A stretch of 51,903 nucleotides of DNA from an uncultured Clostridia bacterium (GCA_944391625.1 CALXUG010000017.1:1-51903), one strand, 5' to 3'; counted from the first letter of the stretch, positions 1-8,097 are shown. Translations and numbers: made by a program. Notes: generated from the sequence alone by a model not told the origin.

Positions 1-1
1 A

Positions 2-139
2 GAATTAAAAGTAGACATCTACAATATCAACTACAACCAATCATCCCAGCTGATACAGAAAAGTAAAAGTTTAAAAGCATATAGTTTATTTGTGCATATG
101 GTGGAGGTGGGAATCAGTGATGATGTGTTTTTGGGATAG
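2..139 (+). CDS. C-terminal fragment of an Rpn/PD-(D/E)XK transposase-like nuclease (starts before the window)
   Basis: The frame is open from base 2 to a TAG at 137-139, giving 45 residues. It contains ELKVDIYNINYN followed by a Lys/Ser-rich segment and KAYSLFVHMV. This resembles the end of the nuclease core in the Rpn / PDDEXK_2 'putative transposase' family, where a V-x-N-I-N-Y motif precedes a C-x-x-L-x-x-Y-s-x-F helix. The family typically contains DNA-cleaving proteins linked to RecA-independent recombination. The catalytic part lies outside the window, so neither activity nor intactness can be judged. It is followed by a two-way terminator shared with the convergent scfB gene. Two other Rpn-like genes occur in the window, but this one is on the opposite strand and is not closely similar to them. 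Confidence 0.55.
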   Translation, partial: ELKVDIYNINYNQSSQLIQKSKSLKAYSLFVHMVEVGISDDVFLG

Positions 140-173
140 GGGATGATTGGGGTTAAGCTGGGAATTACAGATA

Positions 174-215
174 AAAAATCCGCAGGCAGTGAGGCATACT
201 GTTCTGCGGATTTTT
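174..215. terminator. bidirectional intrinsic terminator
   Basis: AAAAATCCGCAG (174-185) pairs with CTGCGGATTTTT (204-215). U-runs follow the stem on both strands, so it can end the upstream plus-strand gene and the minus-strand scfB. Confidence 0.85.
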
Positions 216-256
216 ATTATTGTACTAAATTTATTGCAGTGTGTTGTTTTATGAAA

Positions 257-1639
257 TTAGGCTTCTTCTTGCGCTAATGCTTTTTTTACCTGTAAGCCGA
301 TTGCTGTTTCCAAGCGTTTTTTCTGCAGGGTGCAGCCTTTGTCGTATGGTTGGGTTAAGCTGCCGCCGTAACGGATATTGTTGGCATGACAGCCGCCGCT
401 GCAATAATAGCGGGCCCAGCATTTCATGCAGGTTTCTTTGCTTAATACATTGCTTTGCTGGAATTGACGGCACAAATCAAAATTGACAATGCCGGTGTCT
501 ACAGTGCCGACTTTATAGGCTTCTTCGCCGACAAATTGATGGCATGGGTACAAATCGCCTTCCGGGCTGATGGCCAAATAATCGTGACCAGCTCCGCAAC
601 CGGATAATCGTTTAGGCAGACAAGGACCGCCGCTTAAATCTACGTTGAAATGGAAGAAATTATATGGATCTCCTTTTTCGTATTGACTCCAGTAATGGCG
701 AGCCAGTTTGTCATATTCGTGGCAAGCTTTGAATACGTCCTCATCGGTCAATGCGTAGTCAAATTCTGCTGGCGCTACAACCGGTTCCATGGACAATTCG
801 CGGAAGCCCAAATCTACCATATGAGCTACATCGGCGGCAAAGTCTGTGTTGTGATGGGTGTAAGTGCCGCGCAGGTAATATTCCTGACCGTTACGGTCTT
901 TTACAAAGTCCTGGAACTGTTTCACAATGGCATCATAAGAGCCGGCGCCGTTAGGAAATTTCCGCATACGGTCGTTGGTTTGGGGACGGCCGTCCAAACT
1001 TAATACGGCGCTGATGCCTTCTTCGTTTAAAAAGTCCTGCACTTCTTTGGTCAGCAGCACGCCGTTGGTGGTCAGTGTAAATTTAAAAATTTTATCGTGC
1101 AGTTTGCCTTGTTCTTTGCCGTAGGCTACCAGTTGTTTACAAACTTCAAAATTTAATAACGGTTCACCGCCGAAAAAGTCTACTTCGATATGTTTGCGGT
1201 GTTTGGATGCTTGGATCAGGAAATCCAGCGCTTTTTTACCGGTTTCCAGACTCATCAGTGAGCGCTGGCCATGATATGCGCCGCTGTCGGCAAAACAGTA
1301 GCCGCAGCGCAGGTTACAGTCGTGAGCCATATGCAGACAGATTGCTTTTACGATAGGTTCGGTGTGAGGCTGAAAGCCTTCTAATTCGCGGGCGTCGCTG
1401 AACAGCTGACCGGACATCATCAAATCGCCCAGATCGCCTACAACTGCAGTGGCAGTTTCGTAATCATATTGCTCCATCATCAAAGAAACTGCAGTGTCAA
1501 ATGGATTAACCAGCAGATAATCAAGAAAATCCCATGTGGGTTGGTCAATGACATGCACAGAACCGCTGTTGACATCCAACAGAATGTTTAAATCTTCAAA
1601 GTGAAACCGATGAATACGGCTAAAATCTAAATTTTCCAT
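257..1639 (-). CDS. scfB: SCIFF-type peptide maturase, radical SAM/SPASM protein
   Basis: 460 residues. The N-terminal part (about 10-80) matches the precursor-binding region of ScfB maturases: a short FxxxNILLDVNSGSVHV-like strand pattern. The radical SAM core starts with C108-N-L-R-C112-G-Y-C115, the CxxxCxxC ligand set of the SAM-cleaving 4Fe-4S cluster. The GGEP motif (FFGGEPLLNF) follows. The C-terminal SPASM region is cysteine rich (CLPKRLSGCGAG, GDLYPCHQF, CMKCWARYYCSGGC) and would bind two auxiliary clusters. ScfB enzymes make Cys sulfur to alpha-carbon thioether links in a small six-cysteine peptide. The ATG has GAAGGAG about 8 nt upstream. No SCIFF precursor gene is visible on either side, although scfA normally sits next to scfB. 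The function is well supported by motifs; the partner is missing from view. Confidence 0.88.
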   Translation of the reverse strand: MENLDFSRIHRFHFEDLNILLDVNSGSVHVIDQPTWDFLDYLLVNPFDTAVSLMMEQYDYETATAVVGDLGDLMMSGQLFSDARELEGFQPHTEPIVKAICLHMAHDCNLRCGYCFADSGAYHGQRSLMSLETGKKALDFLIQASKHRKHIEVDFFGGEPLLNFEVCKQLVAYGKEQGKLHDKIFKFTLTTNGVLLTKEVQDFLNEEGISAVLSLDGRPQTNDRMRKFPNGAGSYDAIVKQFQDFVKDRNGQEYYLRGTYTHHNTDFAADVAHMVDLGFRELSMEPVVAPAEFDYALTDEDVFKACHEYDKLARHYWSQYEKGDPYNFFHFNVDLSGGPCLPKRLSGCGAGHDYLAISPEGDLYPCHQFVGEEAYKVGTVDTGIVNFDLCRQFQQSNVLSKETCMKCWARYYCSGGCHANNIRYGGSLTQPYDKGCTLQKKRLETAIGLQVKKALAQEEA

Positions 1640-1947
1640 GAAAAACGCTCCTTCTATGATTGACTAAAAGCTTGATTGAAAATAGACTAAATTTTTTCTG
1701 AATATTGTAACTCTAATGCAACATAATTATTAATTGTAAAATTTTTTGCACTTTCCGTCAACTGCTACTTTTTTCTTTTTTGGGTAATAAAGCAAGAATT
1801 CTTAACAATTCCTTAAATACTTGATAACCATTTCATCAAAAAGACTGGGTATAATAATAACATAAACAAAATATAAAGCTCTTTTGGAGCTGATGTATAA
1901 AAGTGAAATTATTTTGTCAGAATGAATAATAAAAGGAGTGTTTTTCT
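1640..1947. other. AT-rich divergent intergenic region between scfB and htrA
   Basis: About 300 bp without a plausible gene. Stop codons are dense in all frames, and no short Cys-rich ORF that could be a SCIFF precursor is present. A TATAAT at 1850-1855 could serve htrA, but I see no good -35 at standard spacing. htrA has a GGAG ribosome binding site just before its ATG. Confidence 0.6.
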
Positions 1948-3171
1948 ATGTTGGAAAAAAATAATAATGATATGATTCAGGATGCGGTATATACACCTGC
2001 TGAAATAGATGATACGGATGCAGCAGCCAAAATGGAGCAGGCGCTTCATGTTTATGCAGAGCCGCAGAAAAAGAAAAAAGAAAAAAGAAGCCATAGTAAT
2101 TTTAAAGCCATTGTTGCTACCGGTTTAATCTGTTCGTTGGTGGGCGGCGGAATTGGCGGTGTGATTGGCGCTAATTCGGTAGATGTCAGCGGTTCTGGCA
2201 GCGGAGCTTCGGTGCAGTTGGTAGGCAACAGCGGTGAAATTTCTCCGGTGATTGCTATTGCGCAAAAGGTAACGCCTTCTATCGTAGGGGTAAAGACTTA
2301 CGGCACGTATAATTACTGGGGACAACAGATTACCAATCAGGAGTTGGGCAGCGGTTCCGGCATTATCTTCCGAGAAGACGGTTATATTGTCACCAACTAT
2401 CATGTTATTGAAAATGCTACATCGGTAACGGTTACTCTAAATGATGGCACCGAATATGATGCTCGTATTGTCGGGTCTGATTCTTCCAGCGATTTGGCTG
2501 TGCTGAAGGTAGAAGCCAGTGGCTTGCCGGTTGCTGAGTTTGGCGATTCGGACGAATTACAAATTGGGGAACTGGTAGTAGCCATCGGGAATCCATTAGG
2601 ATATGAGAATACAGTAACCGATGGGATTGTCAGCGGACTGAATCGTCAATTAACCAATTATACCGATACTATGACACTGATTCAAACCAATGCGGCCATT
2701 AACAGCGGCAACAGCGGCGGTGCTCTGGTAAATAGCAAAGGGGAAGTAGTTGGCATCAACAGCGCCAAACTGGTGGCTTCCAATGCAGAAGGTATGGGAT
2801 TTGCGCTTAGCATTAATGAGGTAAAACCGATATTGGAAGAATTGATTAGCAAAGGGCATGTCAGCCGTCCATATTTAGGCGTTACCATTAACAGCAATTA
2901 TCAGGTAGATGAAGACACTGCTGAAAAATATGAAATTCCTATGGGCATTCAGATTGCCGATGTGGTAAAAGGCGGTCCTGCTGATAAAGCCGGTCTGCGT
3001 ACAGGAGATATTATCTACAAGGTAGACGATACGCTGATTCAAAGCTTTGAAGACTTGAGCGATATTATTGATAATAGCCAGGTTGGCGATCAGCTGCGTG
3101 TTTTAGCTAACCGCAACGGAGAAAAAATAACAGCCAATGTTACATTGACAGAAGGCAATGTGCAAGGCTAA
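1948..3171 (+). CDS. htrA: membrane-anchored HtrA/DegP-type serine protease with PDZ domain
   Basis: 407 residues. The N-terminal tail of about 52 residues is cytoplasmic and charged (KKKKEKRSHS). One membrane segment follows at about 53-75, with a glycine-rich stretch (GLICSLVGGGIGGVIG). The trypsin-like protease domain spans roughly 95-295. Its catalytic triad is visible as H152 (TNYHVIEN), D182 (SDLAVLKV) and S256 (NSGNSGGAL). A PDZ domain occupies about 305-395 (RPYLGVTI, GGPADKAGLRTGDIIYKVD). Length and order are typical of Gram-positive HtrA proteins, which degrade or refold misfolded exported proteins outside the membrane. That fits a genome region rich in secreted surface proteins. 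The start has AAAGGAG upstream. The gene is monocistronic, with its own terminator at 3237-3272. Confidence 0.93.
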   Translation: MLEKNNNDMIQDAVYTPAEIDDTDAAAKMEQALHVYAEPQKKKKEKRSHSNFKAIVATGLICSLVGGGIGGVIGANSVDVSGSGSGASVQLVGNSGEISPVIAIAQKVTPSIVGVKTYGTYNYWGQQITNQELGSGSGIIFREDGYIVTNYHVIENATSVTVTLNDGTEYDARIVGSDSSSDLAVLKVEASGLPVAEFGDSDELQIGELVVAIGNPLGYENTVTDGIVSGLNRQLTNYTDTMTLIQTNAAINSGNSGGALVNSKGEVVGINSAKLVASNAEGMGFALSINEVKPILEELISKGHVSRPYLGVTINSNYQVDEDTAEKYEIPMGIQIADVVKGGPADKAGLRTGDIIYKVDDTLIQSFEDLSDIIDNSQVGDQLRVLANRNGEKITANVTLTEGNVQG

Positions 3172-3236
3172 TTGATTTGCTGTGATACTCCCTCCAGATT
3201 ATCATGGATATAAAACGGTATGATGTGGATTACCTG

Positions 3237-3272
3237 AAAATGCTGTCAGTTTTTATAGCTGGCAGCATTTTT
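3237..3272 (+). terminator. intrinsic terminator after htrA
   Basis: AATGCTGTCAG pairs with CTGGCAGCATT (one G-U pair) around a short loop, followed by a U-run. Confidence 0.85.
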
Positions 3273-3282
3273 GTTTAAAGTT

Positions 3283-3312
3283 TTGACAAAAGTACATCAT
3301 TTTTATTATAAT
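3283..3312 (+). promoter_or_regulatory. sigma-A type promoter for the AI-2E-family permease
   Basis: TTGACA at 3283-3288 and TATAAT at 3307-3312 with an 18-nt spacer. Both boxes are perfect consensus. It lies directly after the htrA terminator, leaving a leader of about 100 nt. Confidence 0.8.
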
Positions 3313-3416
3313 GATTTTACAGCAGTATGATTTAGGGGCAATTTCAGACAACGGTTTTGATTTGTCTGAACATAAAGAAAATATGAAAATATACTGCAGT
3401 GGAAAAGGAGGAATGT

Positions 3417-4559
3417 ATGGGGAATTTGTCGTTAAAGAAGTTTACACAGTTTGCCCTGGTGCTGGCGTTGGTTTATCTGGGCGTATCTTACCTGCCTGAT
3501 ATTCTGGGCTTTGGGGGCAGTATACTGGATGCTGCTTCGCCATTGATTTGGGGCTGTGTAATTGCTTATGTGCTGAATATTTTAATGGTGCGGCTGGAGG
3601 CACTTTATTTTCCTAAATCCAATCGTGGAATTATACAAAAGAGTCGCAGGTTGGTTTGTATTTTGCTGGCTTTTGTGATTTTGATGGTAATTTTGTTATT
3701 GGTAATCAATATTGTGCTGCCGGAACTGATATCCAGTATTGATTTGATCGTGAAAGAGATCCCTCTGGCTTGGGAAGAACTTCGTTTGTGGGGGATTGCC
3801 CACGCTGATCAGCTGCCGGTTATTCAGGAAACGCTGGAACAGGCAAATTTTGACTGGTCTGCCTCTTTAAAACGGGCGTTGGATGTAATTGCAGTGGGCG
3901 CCAGCGGTATGCTGACCTCTATGGTGGATTTGGCTACCTCTGTGTTTGGCAAGCTGGTGCAGCTGATGATTGGTCTGATTTTTGCGTTGTATCTGCTGTT
4001 TGGCAAAGAACGTCTGAGCCAACAGGGCATCAAGATTATGAACGCTTATTTAAAACCGGAACACAAAGCCAAAATTTTGTATGTCGTGCGCACAGTTCAT
4101 CAGTCTTTTACCAACTTTATTGTGGGACAGTGTACCGAAGCTGTGATTTTGGGCGGCTTATGCGCATTGGGGATGACGCTGCTTGGCCTGCCATATGCTG
4201 TGATGACTGGAACCATTATCGGCGTAACTGCTTTAATTCCGGTAGCGGGCGCCTATATTGGCGGTGCTGTCGGCGCGTTTGTTATCTTTACCGTAGATCC
4301 TTCTAAAGCGGTTATCTTTTTGATTTATTTGGTGATATTGCAGCAGGTAGAAGGAAATGTGGTTTATCCGCGAGTGGTAGGCAGTTCCATTGGTCTGCCC
4401 GGTATCTGGGTATTGACTGCGGTTACTATCGGCGGCGGTGTAATGGGAATCTCCGGTATGTTAATCGGAGTACCGCTCAGTGCTGCGGCGTACAGGCTGT
4501 TTTCTGACCATGTGAATGGAAAGCTGACAGGAGAACAGACGTGGCGGAAGCATTTGTAG
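3417..4559 (+). CDS. AI-2E family (PerM/YtvI-like) transmembrane permease
   Basis: 380 residues with multiple hydrophobic segments at both ends, separated by an amphipathic region (about 90-160). This is the layout of the AI-2E transporter / PerM / YtvI family (PF01594). The C-terminal half carries family-like motifs such as FIVGQCTEAVILGGL, LIPVAGAYIGGAVGAF and VEGNVVYPRVVG. Members export or exchange small molecules or ions; the substrate cannot be deduced here. The ATG at 3417 is chosen because AAAGGAGG sits 5-6 nt upstream. An in-frame GTG at 3399 precedes that site and has none of its own. The gene is monocistronic and followed by the ZTP-controlled purine gene. Confidence 0.85.
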   Translation: MGNLSLKKFTQFALVLALVYLGVSYLPDILGFGGSILDAASPLIWGCVIAYVLNILMVRLEALYFPKSNRGIIQKSRRLVCILLAFVILMVILLLVINIVLPELISSIDLIVKEIPLAWEELRLWGIAHADQLPVIQETLEQANFDWSASLKRALDVIAVGASGMLTSMVDLATSVFGKLVQLMIGLIFALYLLFGKERLSQQGIKIMNAYLKPEHKAKILYVVRTVHQSFTNFIVGQCTEAVILGGLCALGMTLLGLPYAVMTGTIIGVTALIPVAGAYIGGAVGAFVIFTVDPSKAVIFLIYLVILQQVEGNVVYPRVVGSSIGLPGIWVLTAVTIGGGVMGISGMLIGVPLSAAAYRLFSDHVNGKLTGEQTWRKHL

Positions 4560-4594
4560 CGGTTCGATAAAGTCGAAGGTTTTGCGGAAACTTA

Positions 4595-4622
4595 TTGACG
4601 GCTGAAAAATAAATGATACAAT
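4595..4622 (+). promoter_or_regulatory. promoter of the ZTP-riboswitch transcript
   Basis: TTGACG (4595-4600), 16-nt spacer, TACAAT (4617-4622), just upstream of the aptamer. Confidence 0.65.
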
Positions 4623-4628
4623 AGAGTT

Positions 4629-4698
4629 AGTTATACGACTGACGGAAGTGGAATCAACCACATGAAGTATAATGTCTGTTTGCCGACCGTCTGGGCAC
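4629..4698 (+). promoter_or_regulatory. ZTP (pfl) riboswitch aptamer
   Basis: P1 is TTATAC (4631-4636) paired with GTATAA (4667-4672). It encloses the conserved GACTGACGG and a GTGG...CCAC hairpin. The 3' domain carries GCCGACCGTCTGGGCA, the hallmark CCGCCUGGGC element with a C-to-U change. That change is matched in the pseudoknot partner: GACGG (4641-4645) with CCGTC (4687-4691). ZTP riboswitches sense ZTP/ZMP, which accumulate when 10-formyl-THF is short. The gene downstream encodes the enzyme that consumes ZMP. Confidence 0.88.
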
Positions 4699-4725
4699 TA
4701 TGTGTCCGGACGTGTCGGTTTTTTT
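4683..4725 (+). terminator. riboswitch-controlled intrinsic terminator
   Basis: CCGAC-CGTCTGGGCAC pairs with GTGTCCGGACG-T-GTCGG (about 16 bp, one bulge), followed by seven Us. The 5' arm contains the aptamer's CCGTCTGGGC, so ligand binding and termination exclude each other. This is the ON-switch logic of ZTP riboswitches. Confidence 0.88.
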
Positions 4726-4785
4726 ATTGGATTCATTTATGGTTTTGTCTATCAGTTATCTATCAAGAGAAGGGAGTTTTGTTTT

Positions 4786-5958
4786 ATGAAAGAACTGGAA
4801 TTGAAGTATGGGTGCAACCCAAATCAGAAACCTGCCCGCATTTATATGAAAGAAGGCGAACTGCCCATTCGGATTTTGAACGGCAGACCGGGCTATATCA
4901 ATCTGTTGGATGCTTTTAACAGCTGGCAGCTGGTGAAAGAATTAAAAGAAGCTACCGGTTTGCCCAGCGCAGCCAGCTTTAAGCATGTGTCTCCGGCAGG
5001 CGCTGCTGTGTATGTGCCGCTGGACGATGTGATGAAGCAGATTTATTTTACTGACGGTATGGAGCTGTCTCCTATTGCGACTGCTTATGTGCGGGCGCGG
5101 GGCAGTGACCGGATGTCCAGCTATGGCGATTTTGTAGCGCTGAGTGATGTATGTGACGCTTCCTGCGCGCGGTATCTGTCCAGAGAAGTCAGCGATGGTG
5201 TTATTGCGCCGGGTTATACGCCGGAAGCGCTGGAAATTTTGCAGAAAAAGAAAAAAGGCAACTATGTTGTCATCGAGATGGACGAGGCATATCAGCCTGC
5301 TGCACAGGAAACCAAAGACGTTTACGGCATTACCTTTGAACAGGGACGCAATGATATCAAAATTACAGAAGAATTATTGACAGAAATTCCGACAGCCAAC
5401 AAGAATATGACCGACGAAGCAAAACGGGATTTGATTGTAGCGTTGATTACATTAAAATATACCCAGTCCAACTCCGTATGCTATGTAAAAGACGGACAGG
5501 CAATCGGCATTGGCGCCGGTCAGCAATCTCGGGTACACTGCGCTCGGCTGGCCGGCAACAAAGCGGACAACTGGTACTTGCGTCAGCACGAAAAGGTACT
5601 GAATCTGCCATTCAAAGAAGATGTGCGCCGTGCAGACAGAGATAACGCCATTGATGTATATATCTCCGACGATTATGAAGATGTACTGGCAGATGGTGTG
5701 TGGGAAGCCACCTTCACCAGCAAACCGGAACCATTTACCCGAGAAGAAAAGAAAGCCTGGCTGGCTACCATGACCAATGTGGCTTTGGGCAGTGATGCGT
5801 TCTTCCCCTTTGGTGATAATATTGAACGGGCGCATAAAAGCGGCGTAACATATGTTGCTCAATCGGGCGGCAGCATTCGTGACGACAATGTGATTGAAAC
5901 CTGCGACCGTTATAATATGGTGATGGCCTTTACCCATGTGCGTTTATTCCACCATTAA
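4786..5958 (+). CDS. purH: monofunctional AICAR transformylase (PurH C-terminal-type domain)
   Basis: 390 residues. It catalyses formyl transfer from 10-formyl-THF to AICAR (ZMP), the penultimate step of purine synthesis. Family motifs include KHVSPAGAAV near residue 65 (PurH usually has KHANPCG), IGIGAGQQSRVHCARLAG, SDAFFPFGDNI and QSGGSIRDDNVIETC, ending in a short VRLFHH tail. The MGS-like IMP cyclohydrolase domain of bifunctional PurH (about 200 residues) is absent, so FAICAR ring closure needs another protein not seen here. The ATG at 4786 follows AAGGGAG. A longer in-frame ATG at 4672 lies inside the riboswitch and is rejected. Expression is controlled by the ZTP riboswitch upstream, an independent confirmation of function. 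Confidence 0.9.
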   Translation: MKELELKYGCNPNQKPARIYMKEGELPIRILNGRPGYINLLDAFNSWQLVKELKEATGLPSAASFKHVSPAGAAVYVPLDDVMKQIYFTDGMELSPIATAYVRARGSDRMSSYGDFVALSDVCDASCARYLSREVSDGVIAPGYTPEALEILQKKKKGNYVVIEMDEAYQPAAQETKDVYGITFEQGRNDIKITEELLTEIPTANKNMTDEAKRDLIVALITLKYTQSNSVCYVKDGQAIGIGAGQQSRVHCARLAGNKADNWYLRQHEKVLNLPFKEDVRRADRDNAIDVYISDDYEDVLADGVWEATFTSKPEPFTREEKKAWLATMTNVALGSDAFFPFGDNIERAHKSGVTYVAQSGGSIRDDNVIETCDRYNMVMAFTHVRLFHH

Positions 5959-6004
5959 TTGTGTGATGCGGGTATAATTACAGAAATTTTTTTCAATACT
6001 ATAT

Positions 6005-6664
6005 GTGAAAGGGTGTGATTTTATCAGAGTACCTAGACACATTGGAATTATACCTGACGGCAATCGCCGTTGGGCAAAAAATGCCGGATTGGAAAAAAAG
6101 GATGGTTATGCCCATGGGCTTGCGCCGGGGTTGGATTTGCTGCGGCTGGCTCGTGATGCAGGTGTAGAGGAAATTACCTATTATGGGTATACCACTGATA
6201 ATTGCGGGCGTCCGCCGGAGCAGGTGAAAGCCTTTTCCAGCGCCTGTGCGCAGGCTGTGGAACTGATGGCTGCCGAGCCAGTCTCGCTATTGGTGGTTGG
6301 CAATGCTGATGGTTCCAGTTTTCCGCAGGAAATCAAAAAATATACCAGCCGAACCGACTTACATGGCGGCGGCATTAAGGTAAATCTTTTGGTGAACTAC
6401 GGTTGGGAGTGGGATATGGCAGATATGGAGCAGCCTGGCAGGGAACGGTCTAAAATCCGCGCCGGTCTGCATTCTCACGATGTATCCCGCATTGATTTGA
6501 TCATTCGCTGGGGCGGCATGAGAAGGCTATCCGGTTTTTTACCGGTGCAGAGTGTATATGCCGATTTTTTTGTGGTGGATCGGCTGTGGCCTGATTTTCA
6601 GCCTGAGGATTTTTATGACGCATTGGATTGGTATCAGCGGCAGGATGTGACCTTAGGCGGATAG
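6005..6664 (+). CDS. cis-prenyltransferase, undecaprenyl diphosphate synthase family
   Basis: About 214-219 residues. HIGIIPDGNRRWAK near the start is the UppS signature, containing the catalytic Asp and the diphosphate-binding loop. The C-terminal RWGGMRRLSGFLPVQSVYADFFV...LWPDF matches the R-x-S-x-F-L...W-P motif region that binds IPP. Such enzymes condense isopentenyl diphosphate onto an allylic primer to make the lipid carrier for wall glycans. This one is shorter and more divergent than standard UppS (about 240-250), so it may be a paralogue with another chain length. The start is uncertain. GTG 6005 has no ribosome binding site, while AAAGGGTG at 6007-6014 points to an ATC at 6023 (product beginning RVPRHIG). 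A TATAAT at 5973-5978 lies upstream. Confidence 0.78.
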   Translation: MKGCDFIRVPRHIGIIPDGNRRWAKNAGLEKKDGYAHGLAPGLDLLRLARDAGVEEITYYGYTTDNCGRPPEQVKAFSSACAQAVELMAAEPVSLLVVGNADGSSFPQEIKKYTSRTDLHGGGIKVNLLVNYGWEWDMADMEQPGRERSKIRAGLHSHDVSRIDLIIRWGGMRRLSGFLPVQSVYADFFVVDRLWPDFQPEDFYDALDWYQRQDVTLGG

Positions 6665-6968
6665 CAATGATAGAAACAAACAGATATAAGCAACAGAGAA
6701 TCGCTGTATCAAGGCATCTACTCCTTGTGCGGCGGTTTTTCTTTTGCGGATGTTGCCGTCCGTAGCCGATAAGTGCATTGGTGCATAGCGATATAAATTG
6801 TGATATGGATTGCAATGGGGCGCGGCGTTATGAAAATAAAATTGGCTGGGCAAAGGGCAGAGCTGCATAATTTTTGCAGAAGTTTTGAGTGAAAGATTAT
6901 TTTTCTGCAAAGTGGTACATACTATAGAAAAAGATGGATTAGCATCTATATGTATGGAGGTGGCTGCT
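6665..6968. other. intergenic region without a recognised element
   Basis: About 300 bp between the prenyltransferase and yaaL. I see no convincing ORF, RNA gene or clear terminator. Confidence 0.5.
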
Positions 6969-7163
6969 GTGGATTTGGCTCAGGAGTTGGAGGAAGCAAA
7001 ATGTCAATGGCATAATATGCAGAGTGTGTATAACGAGGTGAGCGACCCTGCCTTGATTGATGCGGTTATTTATCAGGTGATGGCTGCAGAACGGCGATAT
7101 GAATATTTGCTGCGGCTGGCAAAAGCGGAATCGTTAAGCTGTGAAAATATTCCAGTTCGTTGA
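6969..7163 (+). CDS. yaaL: YaaL/DUF2508 family small protein
   Basis: 64 residues from the GTG at 6969, chosen because TATGGAGGTGG lies 6-8 nt upstream; longer in-frame starts have no ribosome binding site. The sequence begins MDLAQELEEAKCQWHNMQ and continues VSDPALIDAVIYQVMAAERRY, matching the DUF2508 pattern (helical, acidic, D-P-x-L-I-D followed by A-A-E-x-R-Y-x-Y-L-L). Function is unknown. In Bacillus the gene lies between recR and bofA. Here bofA follows directly, but recR is absent from this spot. The conserved pairing with bofA supports both calls. Confidence 0.8.
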   Translation: MDLAQELEEAKCQWHNMQSVYNEVSDPALIDAVIYQVMAAERRYEYLLRLAKAESLSCENIPVR

Positions 7164-7223
7164 CATAATTGTCTGTCATGCCGCATAAAATAAAACAGAA
7201 TATCATAGCCGGGGGGACGTGTT

Positions 7224-7496
7224 ATGCCGCATATCCAGATGGATACTGTTTTATTTGTATTTTTTGCAATTGCTTTGATTTTTTTAATTGCCCGTTTGGC
7301 TACAGCGCCAATGCAGGTGATGGTGAAGCTGTTGATGAATTCCATGTTATCGGTGGTCATTTTATGTTTTATCAGCATGATTGGTGAGTATTGGGGTATT
7401 CATCTGCCTATTAATCCGGTAACGGTGTTGTTGATTGCAATTTTGGGTTTGCCCGGGTTGTTGTTGATCTCTGTATTGTATTTTCTTTTGGTCTGA
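7224..7496 (+). CDS. bofA: BofA-family membrane protein (pro-sigma-K processing inhibitor family)
   Basis: 90 residues, close to the 87 of B. subtilis BofA. There are two or three hydrophobic segments (about 8-27, 35-54 and 68-88). The C-terminal half has the family pattern ending in a P-G-L/I-x-L-L hydrophobic helix (LGLPGLLLISVLYF). In spore formers BofA holds the SpoIVFB protease inactive in the outer forespore membrane. The family also occurs in non-sporulating Firmicutes, so sporulation cannot be concluded. The start has a GGGGGGA stretch upstream. It lies 60 bp after yaaL in the same orientation, ending at a bidirectional terminator. Confidence 0.82.
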   Translation: MPHIQMDTVLFVFFAIALIFLIARLATAPMQVMVKLLMNSMLSVVILCFISMIGEYWGIHLPINPVTVLLIAILGLPGLLLISVLYFLLV

Positions 7497-7619
7497 TGGC
7501 GTAGCAACGCAGCATGGTGAATGTTTTTACTACCGGGTGATGATGTCCAGGCTGTCGGATCGGAGCAGTATGCAATATGCGGGGCAGAGGCTTTTATCTG
7601 TAGGAAGTGAATAGGGGCA

Positions 7620-7671
7620 AAATAAAAAATCATGGAGAACCTTCAACAGTTTTCCATGATTTTTTATTTTA
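7620..7671. terminator. bidirectional terminator between bofA and the thioredoxin-like gene
   Basis: AAAATAAAAAATCATGGA pairs with TCCATGATTTTTTATTTT around a short loop. It is U-rich on both strands and lies between convergent genes. Confidence 0.9.
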
Positions 7672-7722
7672 CTGAAATCGTATTGCTCATTACAAAGTAT
7701 AAGTGCGGCTGGCGGCTGAAAA

Positions 7723-8097
7723 TTATTTGAACATGCCTTTTAATTTGCCCAACAGCCCTTTCTTTGGATTAATCATATCATTGATTTCTTTTTTGAAGAT
7801 AGACTCGCTGATTGCCCCCGGCAGTGACTCTTTCATTTCGCCATGCAGGAAGAATACAGACTGGGGAACGCCCATCAGTTGCAAAGATTTGAAAGTAGCC
7901 AGGCCATCCGGTGTTTTTACATCCATACCGTAGAAATTAACTTGGCCTTCAAACTGAGCAGCCATTTTTTCGGCTACAGGTGCCAGTTGTTTACAAACAG
8001 AACAGGTTTCTTTAGAAAATACGATAATGCAGGTTTCTTTATTTTCTTTGGTAATTTGCTCAAACTGTTCTGCAGTAATCTGAGGTAGATTCATCAT
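7723..8097 (-). CDS. thioredoxin-fold protein with CSVC active site
   Basis: 124 residues. A thioredoxin fold is indicated by the redox motif C-S-V-C near residue 32 (SKETCSVCKQLAP), the following helix, a central strand (VNFYGMDV) and the cis-Pro loop (MGVPQSVFF). The CxxC spacing fits a thiol-disulfide oxidoreductase, although the dipeptide is not the GP of classical thioredoxin. There is no signal peptide, so it acts in the cytoplasm. The C-terminus is basic (KKGLLGKLKGMFK). The start has GGAGTG upstream. A strong promoter lies at 8140-8168, and no partner reductase is adjacent. Confidence 0.82.
   Translation of the reverse strand: MMNLPQITAEQFEQITKENKETCIIVFSKETCSVCKQLAPVAEKMAAQFEGQVNFYGMDVKTPDGLATFKSLQLMGVPQSVFFLHGEMKESLPGAISESIFKKEINDMINPKKGLLGKLKGMFK

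Noticed and set aside
4672-4785. N-terminal extension of the AICAR transformylase from an upstream ATG
   Set aside because: The extension is encoded by the ZTP aptamer and its terminator; the ATG at 4786 has its own ribosome binding site and matches the family start.
5452-5937. 161-codon frame antisense to the AICAR transformylase
   Set aside because: Shadow of a clearly real gene.
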